A stretch of 64,000 bases of DNA from Corynebacterium pseudopelargi (GCF_003814005.1 NZ_CP033898.1:682001-746000), one strand, 5' to 3'. Positions 1 to 8,603 are shown, numbered from the stretch's first letter. Program-made: numbers and translations. The notes: generated by a model from the sequence alone, not told the origin.

Positions 1-330
1 GGTATCTACCAGGTGGTATGTCATCTGACGCCCCTTGCGTTCGGCGCTTACAAGCCCTGCCTCTTTTAATACGCGCAGGTGCTGGCTCACCAGAGGCTGG
101 CTAGCACCGAGCAGGGCGACGATCTCGTGTACGAAGTGATCGCGCTGCTGGAGCAGGTGCAGGATGCGCAAACGGATAGGGGAGTCGAGCGCACCAAAGA
201 TTTGGGCGGTGCGGCTAAAATCGCGTGCTTGGTCGAGGAGCTCGGCGCTTTGGATCCCGGGATTTTGTTGCAGTTCTACCGGGTCGAGCGCATGCGAGGT
301 GAACGACGCGAGCTGGGGTTGGTTATCCAT
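1..330 (-). CDS. ArsR/SmtB-family metal-responsive repressor (3' end outside window)
   Basis: The reverse strand encodes 110 codons running off the left edge. The protein has a winged-helix ArsR domain: a helical segment (residues about 35-60, 'AQIFGALDSPIRLRILHLL'), then the recognition region 'LLGASQPLVSQHLRVLKEAGLV', then the wing 'ERKGRQMTYHLVD'. The last visible residues 'HLVDT' are where SmtB proteins begin the alpha-5 Asp-x-His metal site, so the Asp is visible and the His would lie outside. In mycobacteria smtB lies beside glyS and is followed by the zinc regulator gene zur/furB; the divergent placement next to glyS here suggests the same locus, which is inference. I chose the ATG at 330 because GAAGGTGG lies about 11 bases upstream; a GTG at 345 is the alternative. 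Confidence 0.85.
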   Translation of the reverse strand, partial: MDNQPQLASFTSHALDPVELQQNPGIQSAELLDQARDFSRTAQIFGALDSPIRLRILHLLQQRDHFVHEIVALLGASQPLVSQHLRVLKEAGLVSAERKGRQMTYHLVDT

Positions 331-403
331 TCGGAGTTGAGCCACCTTCGACAAATCGGACGACAAATCGGACAAAAACGAACTATAAACTTTATGGTAT
401 CAG

Positions 404-417
404 TGGATATTAATCCA
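404..417. promoter_or_regulatory. Inverted repeat between the ArsR gene and glyS, candidate operator
   Basis: A perfect 5-bp inverted repeat, TGGAT-ATTA-ATCCA, is embedded in an AT-rich stretch of the divergent intergenic region, with an outer TGGT/ACCA pair at 394-397 and 422-425. ArsR/SmtB repressors bind imperfect AT-rich inverted repeats near their own promoters, so this is a plausible autoregulatory operator. Only the repeat is seen; binding is inferred. Confidence 0.4.
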
Positions 418-496
418 TCTAACCACGCCCGACGCCGATACGGTAGGGATAATTTCGTATCCTACTATGAACTGCGTTGACGTGCCACAACGGTGG

Positions 497-508
497 GCGT
501 CGAAAAGC
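497..508 (+). repeat. Copy of the over-represented word GCGTCGAAAAGC
   Basis: This is an exact copy of a 12-base word found repeatedly in the window (see findings). Here it lies in the leader upstream of glyS, outside any credible reading frame. The flanking bases CAACGGTGG resemble those before the copy in the glmS leader at 8558. Confidence 0.7.
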
Positions 509-582
509 TAGCGGGCGGCGGGTTAGACTGTAGCGAAGCAATTTTTCGCAGCAACACGTTATATAAGGAGTCGTGCTCGCCC

Positions 583-1983
583 GTGTCATCCAACGCGAAC
601 GCAAACACCAACTTGGTGGAAACCGTAGTGAACCTCTGCAAGCGCCGTGGTCTGGTGTACCCCTCCGGTGAAATCTACGGCGGCACCCGCTCGGCATGGG
701 ACTACGGCCCGCTTGGCACCGAGCTCAAAGAGAACATCAAAAAGCAGTGGTGGCGCACCTTCGTGCAATCGCGCGCCGATGTTGTAGGCCTGGATTCCTC
801 CATCATCTTGCCGCGTCAGGTCTGGCACGCATCCGGCCACGTGGCCACCTTTACCGACCCGCTGGTGGAATCACTGCACACCCACAAGCGCTACCGCGCC
901 GATCACCTCATTGAAGCCTATGAGGCAAAGCATGGGCACAAGCCGGAAAATGGCCTGGCCGATATTCCCGATCCAGAGACCGGCCAGCCCGGCAACTGGA
1001 CCGAACCGCAAATGTTCTCCGGGTTGATGAAGACCTACCTCGGCCCCGTGGACAACGAACAAGGCCTGCACTACCTGCGCCCCGAAACCGCCCAGGGCAT
1101 CTTCGTGAACTTCAAAAACGTGATGACCACCGCGCGCATGAAGCCCCCATTCGGCATCGCACAGGTAGGTAAGTCCTTCCGCAACGAGATCACCCCAGGC
1201 AACTTCATCTTCCGCACCCGCGAATTTGAGCAGATGGAAATCGAGTACTTCGTTGCTCCCGAAGAAGCCGACGCCAAGTTCGATGAATGGGTAGACGCCT
1301 GCTGGGATTGGTTCATCGACCTGGGTATTAACCCAGACAATATGCGCAAATTCGACGTGCCTGAAGACGAGCGCGCGCACTACTCCAATGGCACCATCGA
1401 CATGGAGTACCGCTTCGGCTTCCAAGGCTCCGAGTGGGGCGAGCTCATGGGTGTGGCCAACCGCACCGACTACGACTTGGGCTGCCACATCAAGGAATCC
1501 GGCGAGGATCTTTCCTACTTTGATCAGCAAAGCGGCGAACGCTACGTGCCGTGGGTGATCGAGCCTTCCTTCGGCCTGACCCGTGCGCTCATGGCATTCC
1601 TAGTGGATGCCTACCACGAGGATGAAGCACCCAACTCCAAAGGTGGGGTGGATAAGCGCGTGGTGCTCAAGCTGGATCCGCGCCTAGCACCAGTCAAGAT
1701 CGCCGTGCTGCCGCTGTCGAAGAAAGACACCCTCACCCCAACTGCAGAGGCTGTGGCCGATACCCTGCGCAAGCACTGGAATATCGACTACGACACCTCC
1801 GGTGCCATTGGTCGCCGCTACCGCCGTCAAGATGAAATCGGCACGCCGTATTGCGTCACCGTGGACTTCGACACCCTCGAAGATCAGGCCGTTACCGTTC
1901 GCGATCGCGACACCATGGAACAAACCCGCGTGAAAATCGACGAGCTTGAGGCCTACTTTGCCCAGCGTCTGATTGGTTGCTAA
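583..1983 (+). CDS. glyS: Glycyl-tRNA synthetase, class II dimeric type
   Basis: This cytoplasmic enzyme charges tRNA-Gly with glycine using ATP. The 466-residue protein has the single-chain (alpha-2, eukaryote/archaeal-like) architecture. The N-terminal '[12 protein letters not shown]' segment comes first, then the glycine-enzyme signature '[15 protein letters not shown]'. Class II motif 2 follows as '[28 protein letters not shown]', then '[14 protein letters not shown]' and motif 3 '[16 protein letters not shown]'. A C-terminal anticodon-binding domain begins near '[11 protein letters not shown]'. The longer reading frame opens at 493, but homology starts only around '[18 protein letters not shown]', so I chose GTG 583, which has AAGGAG at 565-570 (12-base spacing). 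The length matches other corynebacterial GlyS proteins. Confidence 0.97.
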   Translation: MSSNANANTNLVETVVNLCKRRGLVYPSGEIYGGTRSAWDYGPLGTELKENIKKQWWRTFVQSRADVVGLDSSIILPRQVWHASGHVATFTDPLVESLHTHKRYRADHLIEAYEAKHGHKPENGLADIPDPETGQPGNWTEPQMFSGLMKTYLGPVDNEQGLHYLRPETAQGIFVNFKNVMTTARMKPPFGIAQVGKSFRNEITPGNFIFRTREFEQMEIEYFVAPEEADAKFDEWVDACWDWFIDLGINPDNMRKFDVPEDERAHYSNGTIDMEYRFGFQGSEWGELMGVANRTDYDLGCHIKESGEDLSYFDQQSGERYVPWVIEPSFGLTRALMAFLVDAYHEDEAPNSKGGVDKRVVLKLDPRLAPVKIAVLPLSKKDTLTPTAEAVADTLRKHWNIDYDTSGAIGRRYRRQDEIGTPYCVTVDFDTLEDQAVTVRDRDTMEQTRVKIDELEAYFAQRLIGC

Positions 1984-1986
1984 ACC

Positions 1987-2511
1987 ATGGCATGGAATTA
2001 CACCGGCTGGGGTCAGCGCGACTCCAAACAGCACACCGTGACCTTGATTGCCGATGGCGACACCCCGATCGCCACCTTCCCAGCACAGCTTGAAGGCATT
2101 ACCCAGGTGGAGGTCCAAGGCACGCCTTGGAAGTTAAGCCAAGGTCAGCGCAACATCACCGCCGAGGTGGGCGAGCGCAGCTTCAAGGCGAGCGTAGAAA
2201 AGAAGTTCTCTTCTGCAAAGGAGATCCAGCTCGACCTTGATGGCCGCAAGGCCCGTGCGATTTGCGAGAAGCGCTCGGATTGGGTGTACGAGGATGCCTC
2301 GGGTGAAAAACTCGGGCAGTTCTCCGGCGGCAATAACGGTGTGCGCAATTCCTATACGGAATTTGAAGCAGGCAAGACGAATGAGCAAGAGCAGGTCTTT
2401 CTCTCGCTGATTTCGCGCACGGTGCTGGAATCCAAGTTGAGCTCGATGAGTGTTGCGCTCATTGCTTCCTTGGTGCTCATCTCCTTATTTTTGGTGCTGG
2501 TGTTTTTATAA
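1987..2511 (+). CDS. Hypothetical protein with one C-terminal membrane anchor
   Basis: The gene starts three bases after the glyS stop, so it is probably co-transcribed. The 174-residue product has a polar, beta-rich body rich in Lys/Glu/Asp/Gln ('VTLIADGDTPIATFPAQLEG', 'EIQLDLDGRKARAICEKRSDWVYEDASGEKL'). It ends in a single hydrophobic helix 'MSVALIASLVLISLFLVLVFL', so it is probably tail-anchored with the body in the cytoplasm. The repeating short strand pattern and the similar style of the next gene suggest a tubby/LURP-like beta-barrel fold, but I cannot confirm this from sequence alone. No catalytic motif is evident. Confidence 0.75.
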   Translation: MAWNYTGWGQRDSKQHTVTLIADGDTPIATFPAQLEGITQVEVQGTPWKLSQGQRNITAEVGERSFKASVEKKFSSAKEIQLDLDGRKARAICEKRSDWVYEDASGEKLGQFSGGNNGVRNSYTEFEAGKTNEQEQVFLSLISRTVLESKLSSMSVALIASLVLISLFLVLVFL

Positions 2512-2943
2512 ATGTTGTTTCGATGGGTAGACGATCAACTCCTTGATCCCGACGGCCGCGTGATCGCCTCAGTCACGGCCGAGGTATTAAAAATTGGCAA
2601 AGATCGTCTACTGATCGAATCCTCACAAGGCACCATCGTAGGCTTCCGTGCCCGCGGCACCAGCACCTCCGGCGCGGTCTACACCATGGGCAAACGCGGC
2701 CTGACCGTGCACACGCTAGAAGCCAATTGCGATGGCCGCCTCTACACCCTCCAACGCACAAGCCCGTGGCGTCGCACAAGAAAGCTGCTCGACGCCGAAG
2801 GCTCAATGCTTGCCCGCATCCAGGCACGAGTATCCGGTGAGCTCGACATCGAGCTTTTCGACGCAGCCCTGCACCCAGTCGATGCCGCCTTCATCACCTA
2901 TGCCTGCGCATTGGTGGATACCCCAACACGTTTGATGATTTAA
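2512..2943 (+). CDS. Hypothetical protein, glyS operon
   Basis: The ATG abuts the stop of the preceding gene (TAA-ATG), so the two are almost certainly one transcription unit and likely translationally coupled. The 143-residue product is soluble, beta-rich and lacks a signal peptide or membrane helix. It reads as paired strands ('LLDPDGRVIASVTAEVLKIGKDRLLIES', 'LLDAEGSMLARIQARVSGELDIELFD') that look like two repeats of one small motif. Together with the upstream membrane-anchored protein it may form a two-protein unit; the function is unknown. It ends 14 bases before the convergent oxidoreductase gene. Confidence 0.72.
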   Translation: MLFRWVDDQLLDPDGRVIASVTAEVLKIGKDRLLIESSQGTIVGFRARGTSTSGAVYTMGKRGLTVHTLEANCDGRLYTLQRTSPWRRTRKLLDAEGSMLARIQARVSGELDIELFDAALHPVDAAFITYACALVDTPTRLMI

Positions 2944-2957
2944 ACGGCACCGCGCGC

Positions 2958-3626
2958 TTAGCGTGCGCTCAGTGCTTGCTTTACATCCTCATCGCCATCA
3001 TGGAACGCCACAATCGCGTTGGGCAGTGTTGCTGCGCTTGCCTCAAAGGCTGCAACCTCGGCAACCAGTTCGCGCGAAGTATCCGCCTTTGGCGCTTCGG
3101 CGGTGGCTTCAACCTCAACCACAGCAATGCCTTCAGTGGGCCCATCATGCAGTGCCGTCGGGGCCAAAATGACAAAGTCAAGATCGCTAGCCAACAGCTC
3201 TTCATCGGCGGCCTTCTTAGCCAAACCGTAGTGATGCAGGGGGTGTTCTTGAGGAATCTCCCTGGTGGTGGCACCCCAGAAGCTCACCATGACGTAGCGG
3301 GTGCGCTGGCGCTCGGCCGCTCGCATTGAAGCGATGGCCGCATCGCGATCAACTGCATAGGTATTTTCCACCCCGCCTTTACCGCCAGCACCCGCCGTCC
3401 AGATCACGGTGTCGTACTGAGCCAGCAGCTCATCCCACTGCTGTGGGTTCAAAGCGCGGATATCGGCAATATGTGCCGTGGCACCGGTGGCCTCAATGGC
3501 TGGGCGTTGCTCAGGGTTGCGGATCAGCGAGGTGACGCTGTGGCCTTTGCTGTTGAGCAGCGGGGCAATACGCAAGCCCACGTTGCCGTGGCCGCCGATG
3601 ATCAAAATGTTTTGGGGATCAGTCAT
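2958..3626 (-). CDS. NAD(P)-binding atypical SDR / NmrA-like oxidoreductase
   Basis: The 222-residue protein opens with a Rossmann nucleotide-binding motif, 'ILIIGGHGNVGLRIAPLL' (GGxGxxG). It continues with 'HSVTSLIRNPEQ', where an Arg after beta-2 suggests NADP(H), and has 'DTVIWTAGAGG' after beta-4. It lacks the classical Tyr-x-x-x-Lys of short-chain dehydrogenases in an obvious place, which fits the atypical YwnB/NmrA-like group acting as reductases or redox sensors. The substrate is unknown. The gene is monocistronic and convergent with the glyS operon. A TAGCAT hexamer 6 bases before the ATG suggests a leaderless transcript. Confidence 0.85.
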   Translation of the reverse strand: MTDPQNILIIGGHGNVGLRIAPLLNSKGHSVTSLIRNPEQRPAIEATGATAHIADIRALNPQQWDELLAQYDTVIWTAGAGGKGGVENTYAVDRDAAIASMRAAERQRTRYVMVSFWGATTREIPQEHPLHHYGLAKKAADEELLASDLDFVILAPTALHDGPTEGIAVVEVEATAEAPKADTSRELVAEVAAFEASAATLPNAIVAFHDGDEDVKQALSAR

Positions 3627-3632
3627 GCTGCC

Positions 3633-3638
3633 ATGCTA
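3633..3638 (-). promoter_or_regulatory. -10 element TAGCAT, leaderless promoter of the NAD(P)-binding protein
   Basis: On the minus strand TAGCAT is followed by 6 bases and then the ATG at 3626. This spacing puts the transcription start at or next to the start codon, and no ribosome-binding site is present. Confidence 0.5.
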
Positions 3639-3681
3639 GGAGCAATCACCGCATCCTGCATGGGCAGCGACTGGGTGGTGC

Positions 3682-5748
3682 TTAGAAGTTTCCGCCTCCG
3701 GAGAAGCCTCCGCCTCCGCCAAAGCTGCCACCGCCAGAAAAGCCTCCGCCGCCGAAGCCGCCGCCTCCGCCGAAGCCACCACCGAAGCCGCCGTGGCCGC
3801 CGCCAAGCAATTGGCCTAGCACCATGCCGGTGATGAAGTCGCCTCCGCCACCACCGCGGTTATTGCGGTTTTGGTAGCGCCGCATATCTTCATTTGCCAA
3901 TTGCTGTGCCTCATCGGCCTGCACGCGGGCCTGGCGCGCTAAGCCCACCGCGGCGCGGGCATTATCGCGTAGGGCTTGCTGGGCCTGAGCCCTGGAGCGT
4001 TCTGCTTCTGCCAGGCGTGCGCGAGCCTCTGGGCCTACAACGCGGCCGCGGGCCTGGATAAACCCTGCAGCGCCCTGGATGGCGGCATCGGCTGCGGCGA
4101 ATTGCTGCTGGGCTAGCTGCAGTAGGCGGGATTGATCGGTGTTAGAAAGGCGCAGTGCATCGAGCTGCTCGTCTAGTACCGCGTCGGCTTCGCTGAGCAT
4201 GGTCCAGGTGCCCAGGGGATCTTGGGGGTGAGCCTTATGGTGCGAAAGCGCGGCTTCTGCCTGATCGATGGCCTGCTGGAAGTCATCCCACTTTACTGGC
4301 GTGGCCTGCTCTTGGGCCTGCTGGCGAAGCGCTGCTGCCTCTTGTAATTCCTCTTCAACTTCTTGCACCAGCGCAGGAAGCTGCTGGCGTGCTACTTGCA
4401 GGTTCGTATCTGCATGCTCAATGGCCTGCAATTGCTTTTCGCTTTGGTTCAGGGCATCTTCGGCAGCACGAATCGCATCCACCGCACCGCCTTGTTGGCC
4501 TGCTGCCTGCGTGATGGCCTTGCGGCCTTCATCAATCAGCGTGTCTGCCTGCTCTAAAGCGGAGGTGGCCAGGGGAATATTATCTTCTAGCGATGCAAGC
4601 ACCGCGCTGTCGTACTTGTTTTTCAGTTGCTCAAGTACCCTGGCGGCTTCTTGCTTCCTGGCCTGCAGTTCCACCGAGCGTTTTGTGAGGTCTCGCAGGC
4701 GGGCATCGGCATTGATTAAGAGGTTGCGAAGGGCTGCAAAATCAGCGGCCTGTTTATCCAGTGCCTCGTCGGCCTTGCGGCATTCACCAATGATCTGCAC
4801 CAAAAGGGTGCGGCGCTCGGCAGGGGAGACCTCGCCTTGGCTCAACTGCTGCTTCCAGCGAAACGCCCGCTGCAACGTGGTGGTGGAGGTATTCATGGCG
4901 CGCCTAAAGCTCCTGGTGCGCTCGGCACCAAATTCCGCGACGGCAATATCGAGCTCTTCTTTGCCCTTGCGGATGGATTCATCGGTGCTCACCAGCTCTT
5001 CGTCGGCAAGCGTTTGTAGGACGTCGATAGGCTGATTCCTTAGCTCATCAGCCTGATTGCCGGGAAGCTCGCGGCCACGCTGCAGCGCTGCCTGCGTATC
5101 GATTTTCTTCTTCTTCGAGCTCATCACCTTCGCGGCACCACCAACACCCACCACGGCGGCACCACCGAGGCCGAGCCACAGCAGCCCACTGCCGCCACCT
5201 GAGCCACCGGAATTACTCGCGCCGCTGTTACTGGATGCACCACCCTCGGCGAGCTGCTGCGCCTGCTGCACAAACGCCATGCCGGCACCGCCGAAATTGC
5301 GCGAAGAAAGCTCCGACTTGGCGGCCTGCTCGAGGGAGGGGAACCAGGAGGATTGCCAGCTTTGGCCTGCTGCAATGCCAAAGCTTTCATCCTGGACGGC
5401 CACGGCTAGCACCGCGGCATTATTGCCTTTTTGCTTCACAATCTGTTCGGCCCACTGCGTGCCGCTATAACCATCGAAGGTTTTGACGTACATCACCGAA
5501 ATATTCAGGCCAGTGCGTGCATTGAACGTGCCAATGGCCTGATCGAGTTCCTGTTCTTCCTGCGCGCTGAGCACCTCGGCGCTATCCACCACACTGCTGG
5601 TAGAAGCCTGTGGAGCCTCTGCAAGCACGGTGGTGCGTGCTTCAGCCGCGGGCAAGGTGCCGATCATGGCGGATCCAGCAAAAAAGAAACCGGCGGCAGC
5701 AATTGCCGGTAGCGCAAGAAGATAGCGTGTCCTCGAAGTTTCGTGCAT
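3682..5748 (-). CDS. TPM-domain secreted/membrane protein with coiled coil and Gly-rich tail
   Basis: This 688-residue protein has an N-terminal signal sequence (residues about 8-37, ending 'PAAEARTT'). A TPM (YgcG/TPM_phosphatase) domain follows at about 50-170 ('VVDSAEVLSAQEEQELDQAIGTFNARTGLNISVMYVKTFDG'). Next come a Ser/Gly linker, a transmembrane helix near 'LLWLGLGGAAVVGVGGAAKV' with a following Lys cluster, and about 400 residues of Gln/Ala/Glu-rich coiled coil. The tail is made almost entirely of Gly with Phe and Ser. The topology suggests TPM outside and coiled coil inside. TPM proteins are linked to membrane protein turnover (photosystem repair in plants), but the role in actinobacteria is unknown. 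TACGCT lies 7 bases upstream of the ATG, suggesting leaderless expression. Confidence 0.88.
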   Translation of the reverse strand: MHETSRTRYLLALPAIAAAGFFFAGSAMIGTLPAAEARTTVLAEAPQASTSSVVDSAEVLSAQEEQELDQAIGTFNARTGLNISVMYVKTFDGYSGTQWAEQIVKQKGNNAAVLAVAVQDESFGIAAGQSWQSSWFPSLEQAAKSELSSRNFGGAGMAFVQQAQQLAEGGASSNSGASNSGGSGGGSGLLWLGLGGAAVVGVGGAAKVMSSKKKKIDTQAALQRGRELPGNQADELRNQPIDVLQTLADEELVSTDESIRKGKEELDIAVAEFGAERTRSFRRAMNTSTTTLQRAFRWKQQLSQGEVSPAERRTLLVQIIGECRKADEALDKQAADFAALRNLLINADARLRDLTKRSVELQARKQEAARVLEQLKNKYDSAVLASLEDNIPLATSALEQADTLIDEGRKAITQAAGQQGGAVDAIRAAEDALNQSEKQLQAIEHADTNLQVARQQLPALVQEVEEELQEAAALRQQAQEQATPVKWDDFQQAIDQAEAALSHHKAHPQDPLGTWTMLSEADAVLDEQLDALRLSNTDQSRLLQLAQQQFAAADAAIQGAAGFIQARGRVVGPEARARLAEAERSRAQAQQALRDNARAAVGLARQARVQADEAQQLANEDMRRYQNRNNRGGGGGDFITGMVLGQLLGGGHGGFGGGFGGGGGFGGGGFSGGGSFGGGGGFSGGGNF

Positions 5749-5755
5749 GCCTTAA

Positions 5756-5761
5756 AGCGTA
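5756..5761 (-). promoter_or_regulatory. -10 element TACGCT, leaderless promoter of the TPM gene
   Basis: On the minus strand TACGCT is followed by exactly 7 bases and the ATG at 5748, the spacing expected if transcription starts at the A of the start codon. Confidence 0.6.
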
Positions 5762-5905
5762 GCGAAGGACCTCCCATTGTTGGTCTGCTCTGGGCGAACA
5801 ACCATGATCTTCTAAGCGCCCTGGCAGGAATGGAGCCAACGCCAGGGCAAGAAAAATTCAGACGTGATCTGGTGCACGCCAGGCTAGTGCTGGCACACTA
5901 TGGGT

Positions 5906-6595
5906 ATGAAGCTTCGGATGATCGCATTGGCCTGTTCACTTTTGCCCACAGCAGCCATCGTCACCCGCGGTATGTGGCGCCCGCGGCTTGGATCTAGCAA
6001 GTACCAAAGCGTGATCGTGTTAGGTACAGCCCAATACAACGGGGTGCCTTCACGGCAGTTCGCAGGCCGCCTGCAATGGACCGAACGGCTCTGGCGAGCC
6101 CGGCGAGCCATGGAGGTGATCACCGTGGGCGGGAAGCTGCCAGGCGATGCCTACTCAGAAGCCGAAGTGGGGCGCGAATACCTGCTCAAAGCCCATGTGG
6201 ATCCAGAAGCAATCACAGTAGTATCCGAAGGTTCGGATACGTGGGAATCCTTCGAACATGCCAAAGAACATCTCTTAGCGCCGGTACTGATCGTCACCGA
6301 CCCGATGCACGCGCTGCGCAGTGAGTGGATCGCACGCCAGCAAGGAATCCGCGCCGTGGCATCACCTACGCCTTTTAGCCCCACGCGCTTTCCTTCCAAA
6401 GCCTGGTGGCTCAGCCTTGCCCACGAACACGGAGGGCTTGGTGTGGTTGCACTGACGAGCCTGCTGGGGCGTGCCAGAAGCTACCAGGTGGAATCTTGGC
6501 TGCGGCGCCTCGAAGGGTTTTTGAGGCCAAATAGGAAAGCGCGCCATGAATTTTTAGCGCAGCGTTCCGCAAGGCTTGCCCAGCAACATCGCTAA
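5906..6595 (+). CDS. YdcF-like DUF218-domain protein
   Basis: The product of about 229 residues begins with a hydrophobic N-terminal segment ('MIALACSLLPTAAIVTRGMW') that could be a signal anchor. The DUF218 core follows: 'SVIVLGTAQYNGVPSRQFAGRLQWTERLW' with the VLG-x3-Y...R.Q-A.RL pattern, 'VITVGGKLPGDAYSEAEVGREYLL', 'VVSEGSDTWESFEHAKEHL' and 'VLIVTDPMHALRS'. DUF218 proteins (YdcF, SanA) bind nucleotide-like ligands and affect the cell envelope; the exact reaction is unknown. I prefer the ATG at 5906 over that at 5900, because CACACT at 5894-5899 would serve as a -10 for a leaderless message starting there. Confidence 0.85.
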   Translation: MKLRMIALACSLLPTAAIVTRGMWRPRLGSSKYQSVIVLGTAQYNGVPSRQFAGRLQWTERLWRARRAMEVITVGGKLPGDAYSEAEVGREYLLKAHVDPEAITVVSEGSDTWESFEHAKEHLLAPVLIVTDPMHALRSEWIARQQGIRAVASPTPFSPTRFPSKAWWLSLAHEHGGLGVVALTSLLGRARSYQVESWLRRLEGFLRPNRKARHEFLAQRSARLAQQHR

Positions 6596-6705
6596 GTGGC
6601 GCACAATATACGCCAATGGGAGCACCCCGCGCCCACAAGGCTTGAGGCCGGCACCGTGCTGCTTAGGCCAGTGCCACGCCAGCGAGAAGATCTAAGGGGA
6701 AGCCT

Positions 6706-7974
6706 TTGTACCACTACAGCGAAGCCGACCGCGCCCGCCGTTTTCCTGAAGGGGAAAAAGGCGCGCAATTGGTTCAGGCGGCAGAAATCCGCGACGCCTT
6801 CTCCCGCGACCGCGCCCGCGTCCTGCACTCGGCGGCGCTGCGAAGATTAGCTGATAAGACGCAGGTGGTAGGACCGCGCGATGGCGATACTCCAAGGACG
6901 CGCCTGACGCACTCGCTTGAGGTGGCCCAGATTGCTCGTGGCATTGGTGCAGCCCTTGGCCTGAACCCTGATTTGTGTGAGATGGCAGGGCTTACTCACG
7001 ATATTGGCCACCCGCCCTATGGCCACAATGGTGAAACGGCTTTGAATGAGGCGGCGGTGGCCTGCGGTGGGTTTGAGGGCAATGCTCAAACGTTGAGGAT
7101 TCTTACTCGCCTGGAGCCGAAGGTGATCAGCCCTTCAGGAACATCCTTTGGCCTGAACCTTACCCGCGCTGCTTTGGATGCGGCCTGTAAGTATCCGCGC
7201 ACGAAAACCAATGCCGACGGCAGCGTGAATAAGAAGTATGGCTGCTATGACGAGGACGCAGCGATCCTTACCTGGCTGCGTGAGGGCCACGAAGACGCCA
7301 CCCCAAGCATGGAGGCGCAGGTGATGGATTTTTCTGATGATATTGCCTATTCGGTCCATGATGTCGAAGACGGCATCATTGCTGGTCGCGTGCATCTGAA
7401 TGTGTTGTGGGATCTGGTGGAGCTTGCCTCTTTGGCTGAAAAGGGCGCTCGTGCCTTCGGCGGAAGCCCGGAGGATTTGCTGCAGGCTGCCGATCATTTG
7501 CGTGGCTTGGCAATTATCGCCGAGGCGGCTGATTTTGATGCCTCCTTGGCGGGCTTGAGCACCTTAAAGGCGATGACTTCGCAGCTAGTGGGCCGTTTTG
7601 TCGGTGCTGTGGTGGCGGCGACTCTAGAGCACAATACTTCAGAGCTTGGCCGTATTCATGGGCGTTTGATTGTGCCCAAGCAGGTGTTGGCTGAGGTGAC
7701 CTTGCTTAAGACCATCGCGGTGCTTTATGTGATGGATGAGCCGCGCCATATCGCCCGCCAGGATCGTCAACGCGAGCGTATTTTCACGGTGGTGGATTAT
7801 TTTGCCGCGGGCGCGCCGGGCTCGCTTGATCCGATGTTTGCCCAGTGGTGGCGCGAGGCTAAAAGTGATGCTGAGCGTATGCGGGTGGTGATTGATCAGG
7901 TGGCGTCGATGACGGAGACGCGACTGGAGCGTGTGGCCAAGCAGGCTGCTGGTTTATCGGGCTTTATGGATTAG
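6706..7974 (+). CDS. dgt: Deoxyguanosinetriphosphate triphosphohydrolase-like protein
   Basis: The 422-residue HD-domain enzyme hydrolyses dNTPs to deoxynucleoside and triphosphate, controlling nucleotide pools. The metal-binding motifs are visible: 'RTRLTHSLEVAQIARGI' (first His), 'AGLTHDIGHPPYGHNGETAL' (the HD pair and downstream His) and 'VMDFSDDIAYSVHDVED' (distal Asp). Length and motifs fit the shorter actinobacterial Dgt family rather than E. coli Dgt. I chose the TTG at 6706 because AAGGGGA ends 5 bases upstream. The stop at 7974 abuts the stop of the convergent ribonuclease gene with no bases between. In corynebacteria dgt lies close to dnaG, here separated by the sugar island. Confidence 0.95.
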   Translation: MYHYSEADRARRFPEGEKGAQLVQAAEIRDAFSRDRARVLHSAALRRLADKTQVVGPRDGDTPRTRLTHSLEVAQIARGIGAALGLNPDLCEMAGLTHDIGHPPYGHNGETALNEAAVACGGFEGNAQTLRILTRLEPKVISPSGTSFGLNLTRAALDAACKYPRTKTNADGSVNKKYGCYDEDAAILTWLREGHEDATPSMEAQVMDFSDDIAYSVHDVEDGIIAGRVHLNVLWDLVELASLAEKGARAFGGSPEDLLQAADHLRGLAIIAEAADFDASLAGLSTLKAMTSQLVGRFVGAVVAATLEHNTSELGRIHGRLIVPKQVLAEVTLLKTIAVLYVMDEPRHIARQDRQRERIFTVVDYFAAGAPGSLDPMFAQWWREAKSDAERMRVVIDQVASMTETRLERVAKQAAGLSGFMD

Positions 7975-8436
7975 TTAGTCTTCTGCGTCGGGGATTTCGC
8001 AGAAGCTTTCATAGTGATCGGCGGTGTAGTACCAGGTATCTGGGTCTGTTTCTGTGCCGCCGCCAACGACGATTCTGCGCTCGCCTCGGTGGTGCAGCCC
8101 GGGCGTTTCCACGGTGTATTCGCGGTAGTAGTTGCTGGATTGTTCCGGCAGGAGGCGCTCGTAGTTGCCAAAGTGAGAGCCATCGTCTTGGGGATATTCA
8201 TAAGGCCCGCCGCTTAAGATCGAGTCGATCACCTCATCGGCCTCTTTTGGCAGCGAGTCTACTGGGCATACATCCGAGCTTTTCGACGTCGCATCGTGCT
8301 CAGATTCAACGTGCTCGCCCGAGCTGATGCCCAGGTATGCCGCCACCGCCACGGAAGCTGCACCGGCGATCGCTGCTGCTACATGGGTGCCGCGCTTAGG
8401 TTTGTTCCCGCCATCAGATGAAGCCATGGCACTCAT
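7975..8436 (-). CDS. Secreted or anchored guanyl-specific ribonuclease, RNase Sa/barnase superfamily
   Basis: The 153-residue protein has a basic N-terminus and a hydrophobic segment (residues about 18-37) that acts as signal peptide or membrane anchor, then an RNase Sa-like domain (about 57-147). Landmarks align with Streptomyces RNase Sa: 'GGPYEYPQDDGSHFGNYERLLPEQSSNYYREYTV' carries the catalytic-base Glu (E106). 'HHRGERRIVVGG' carries the two active-site Arg (R117, R121). 'YYTADHYESF' carries the catalytic His (H141). The two terminal cysteines (C57, C146) match the conserved disulfide, as expected of an exported enzyme. I see no barstar-like inhibitor gene next to it. The start could be ATG 8436 or 8427; the longer open frame upstream looks spurious. 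Confidence 0.85.
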   Translation of the reverse strand: MSAMASSDGGNKPKRGTHVAAAIAGAASVAVAAYLGISSGEHVESEHDATSKSSDVCPVDSLPKEADEVIDSILSGGPYEYPQDDGSHFGNYERLLPEQSSNYYREYTVETPGLHHRGERRIVVGGGTETDPDTWYYTADHYESFCEIPDAED

Positions 8437-8538
8437 TTTCGCATACGGAATGAAAAAGTGTGCGCGTGAGGTTGTACCTAGCAAGCAGCGGTGGCACACC
8501 GCAGGAAAATGGATAACAGACTCAGCACCGTGGCGCGG

Positions 8539-8544
8539 TACGAT
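8539..8544 (+). promoter_or_regulatory. Candidate -10 element (TACGAT) upstream of glmS
   Basis: TACGAT lies about 60 bases upstream of the glmS start, giving a leader of roughly 50 bases with a normal ribosome-binding site (GAAAGGA at 8585-8591). I see no glmS-type ribozyme here, consistent with its absence from actinobacteria. Confidence 0.4.
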
Positions 8545-8557
8545 GGGCAAAACGGTG

Positions 8558-8569
8558 GCGTCGAAAAGC
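8558..8569 (+). repeat. Copy of the over-represented word GCGTCGAAAAGC in the glmS leader
   Basis: This is an exact 12-base copy lying in the presumed 5' untranslated region of glmS, preceded by AAACGGTGG, similar to the glyS-leader copy at 497. Confidence 0.7.
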
Positions 8570-8603
8570 CAAATAACACCGAATGAAAGGACTGCCTTAC
8601 AGC

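Noticed and set aside
3661..3830. Gly/Ser-codon repeats at the end of the TPM gene as a separate DNA repeat
   Set aside because: They encode the Gly-rich tail of the TPM protein.
4268..5035. 255-codon Ser/Cys-rich frame antisense to the TPM gene
   Set aside because: Complement of a Gln/Ala coiled coil; composition is artefactual.
8490..8603. glmS ribozyme/riboswitch
   Set aside because: No ribozyme core or length; this element is characteristic of Firmicutes.
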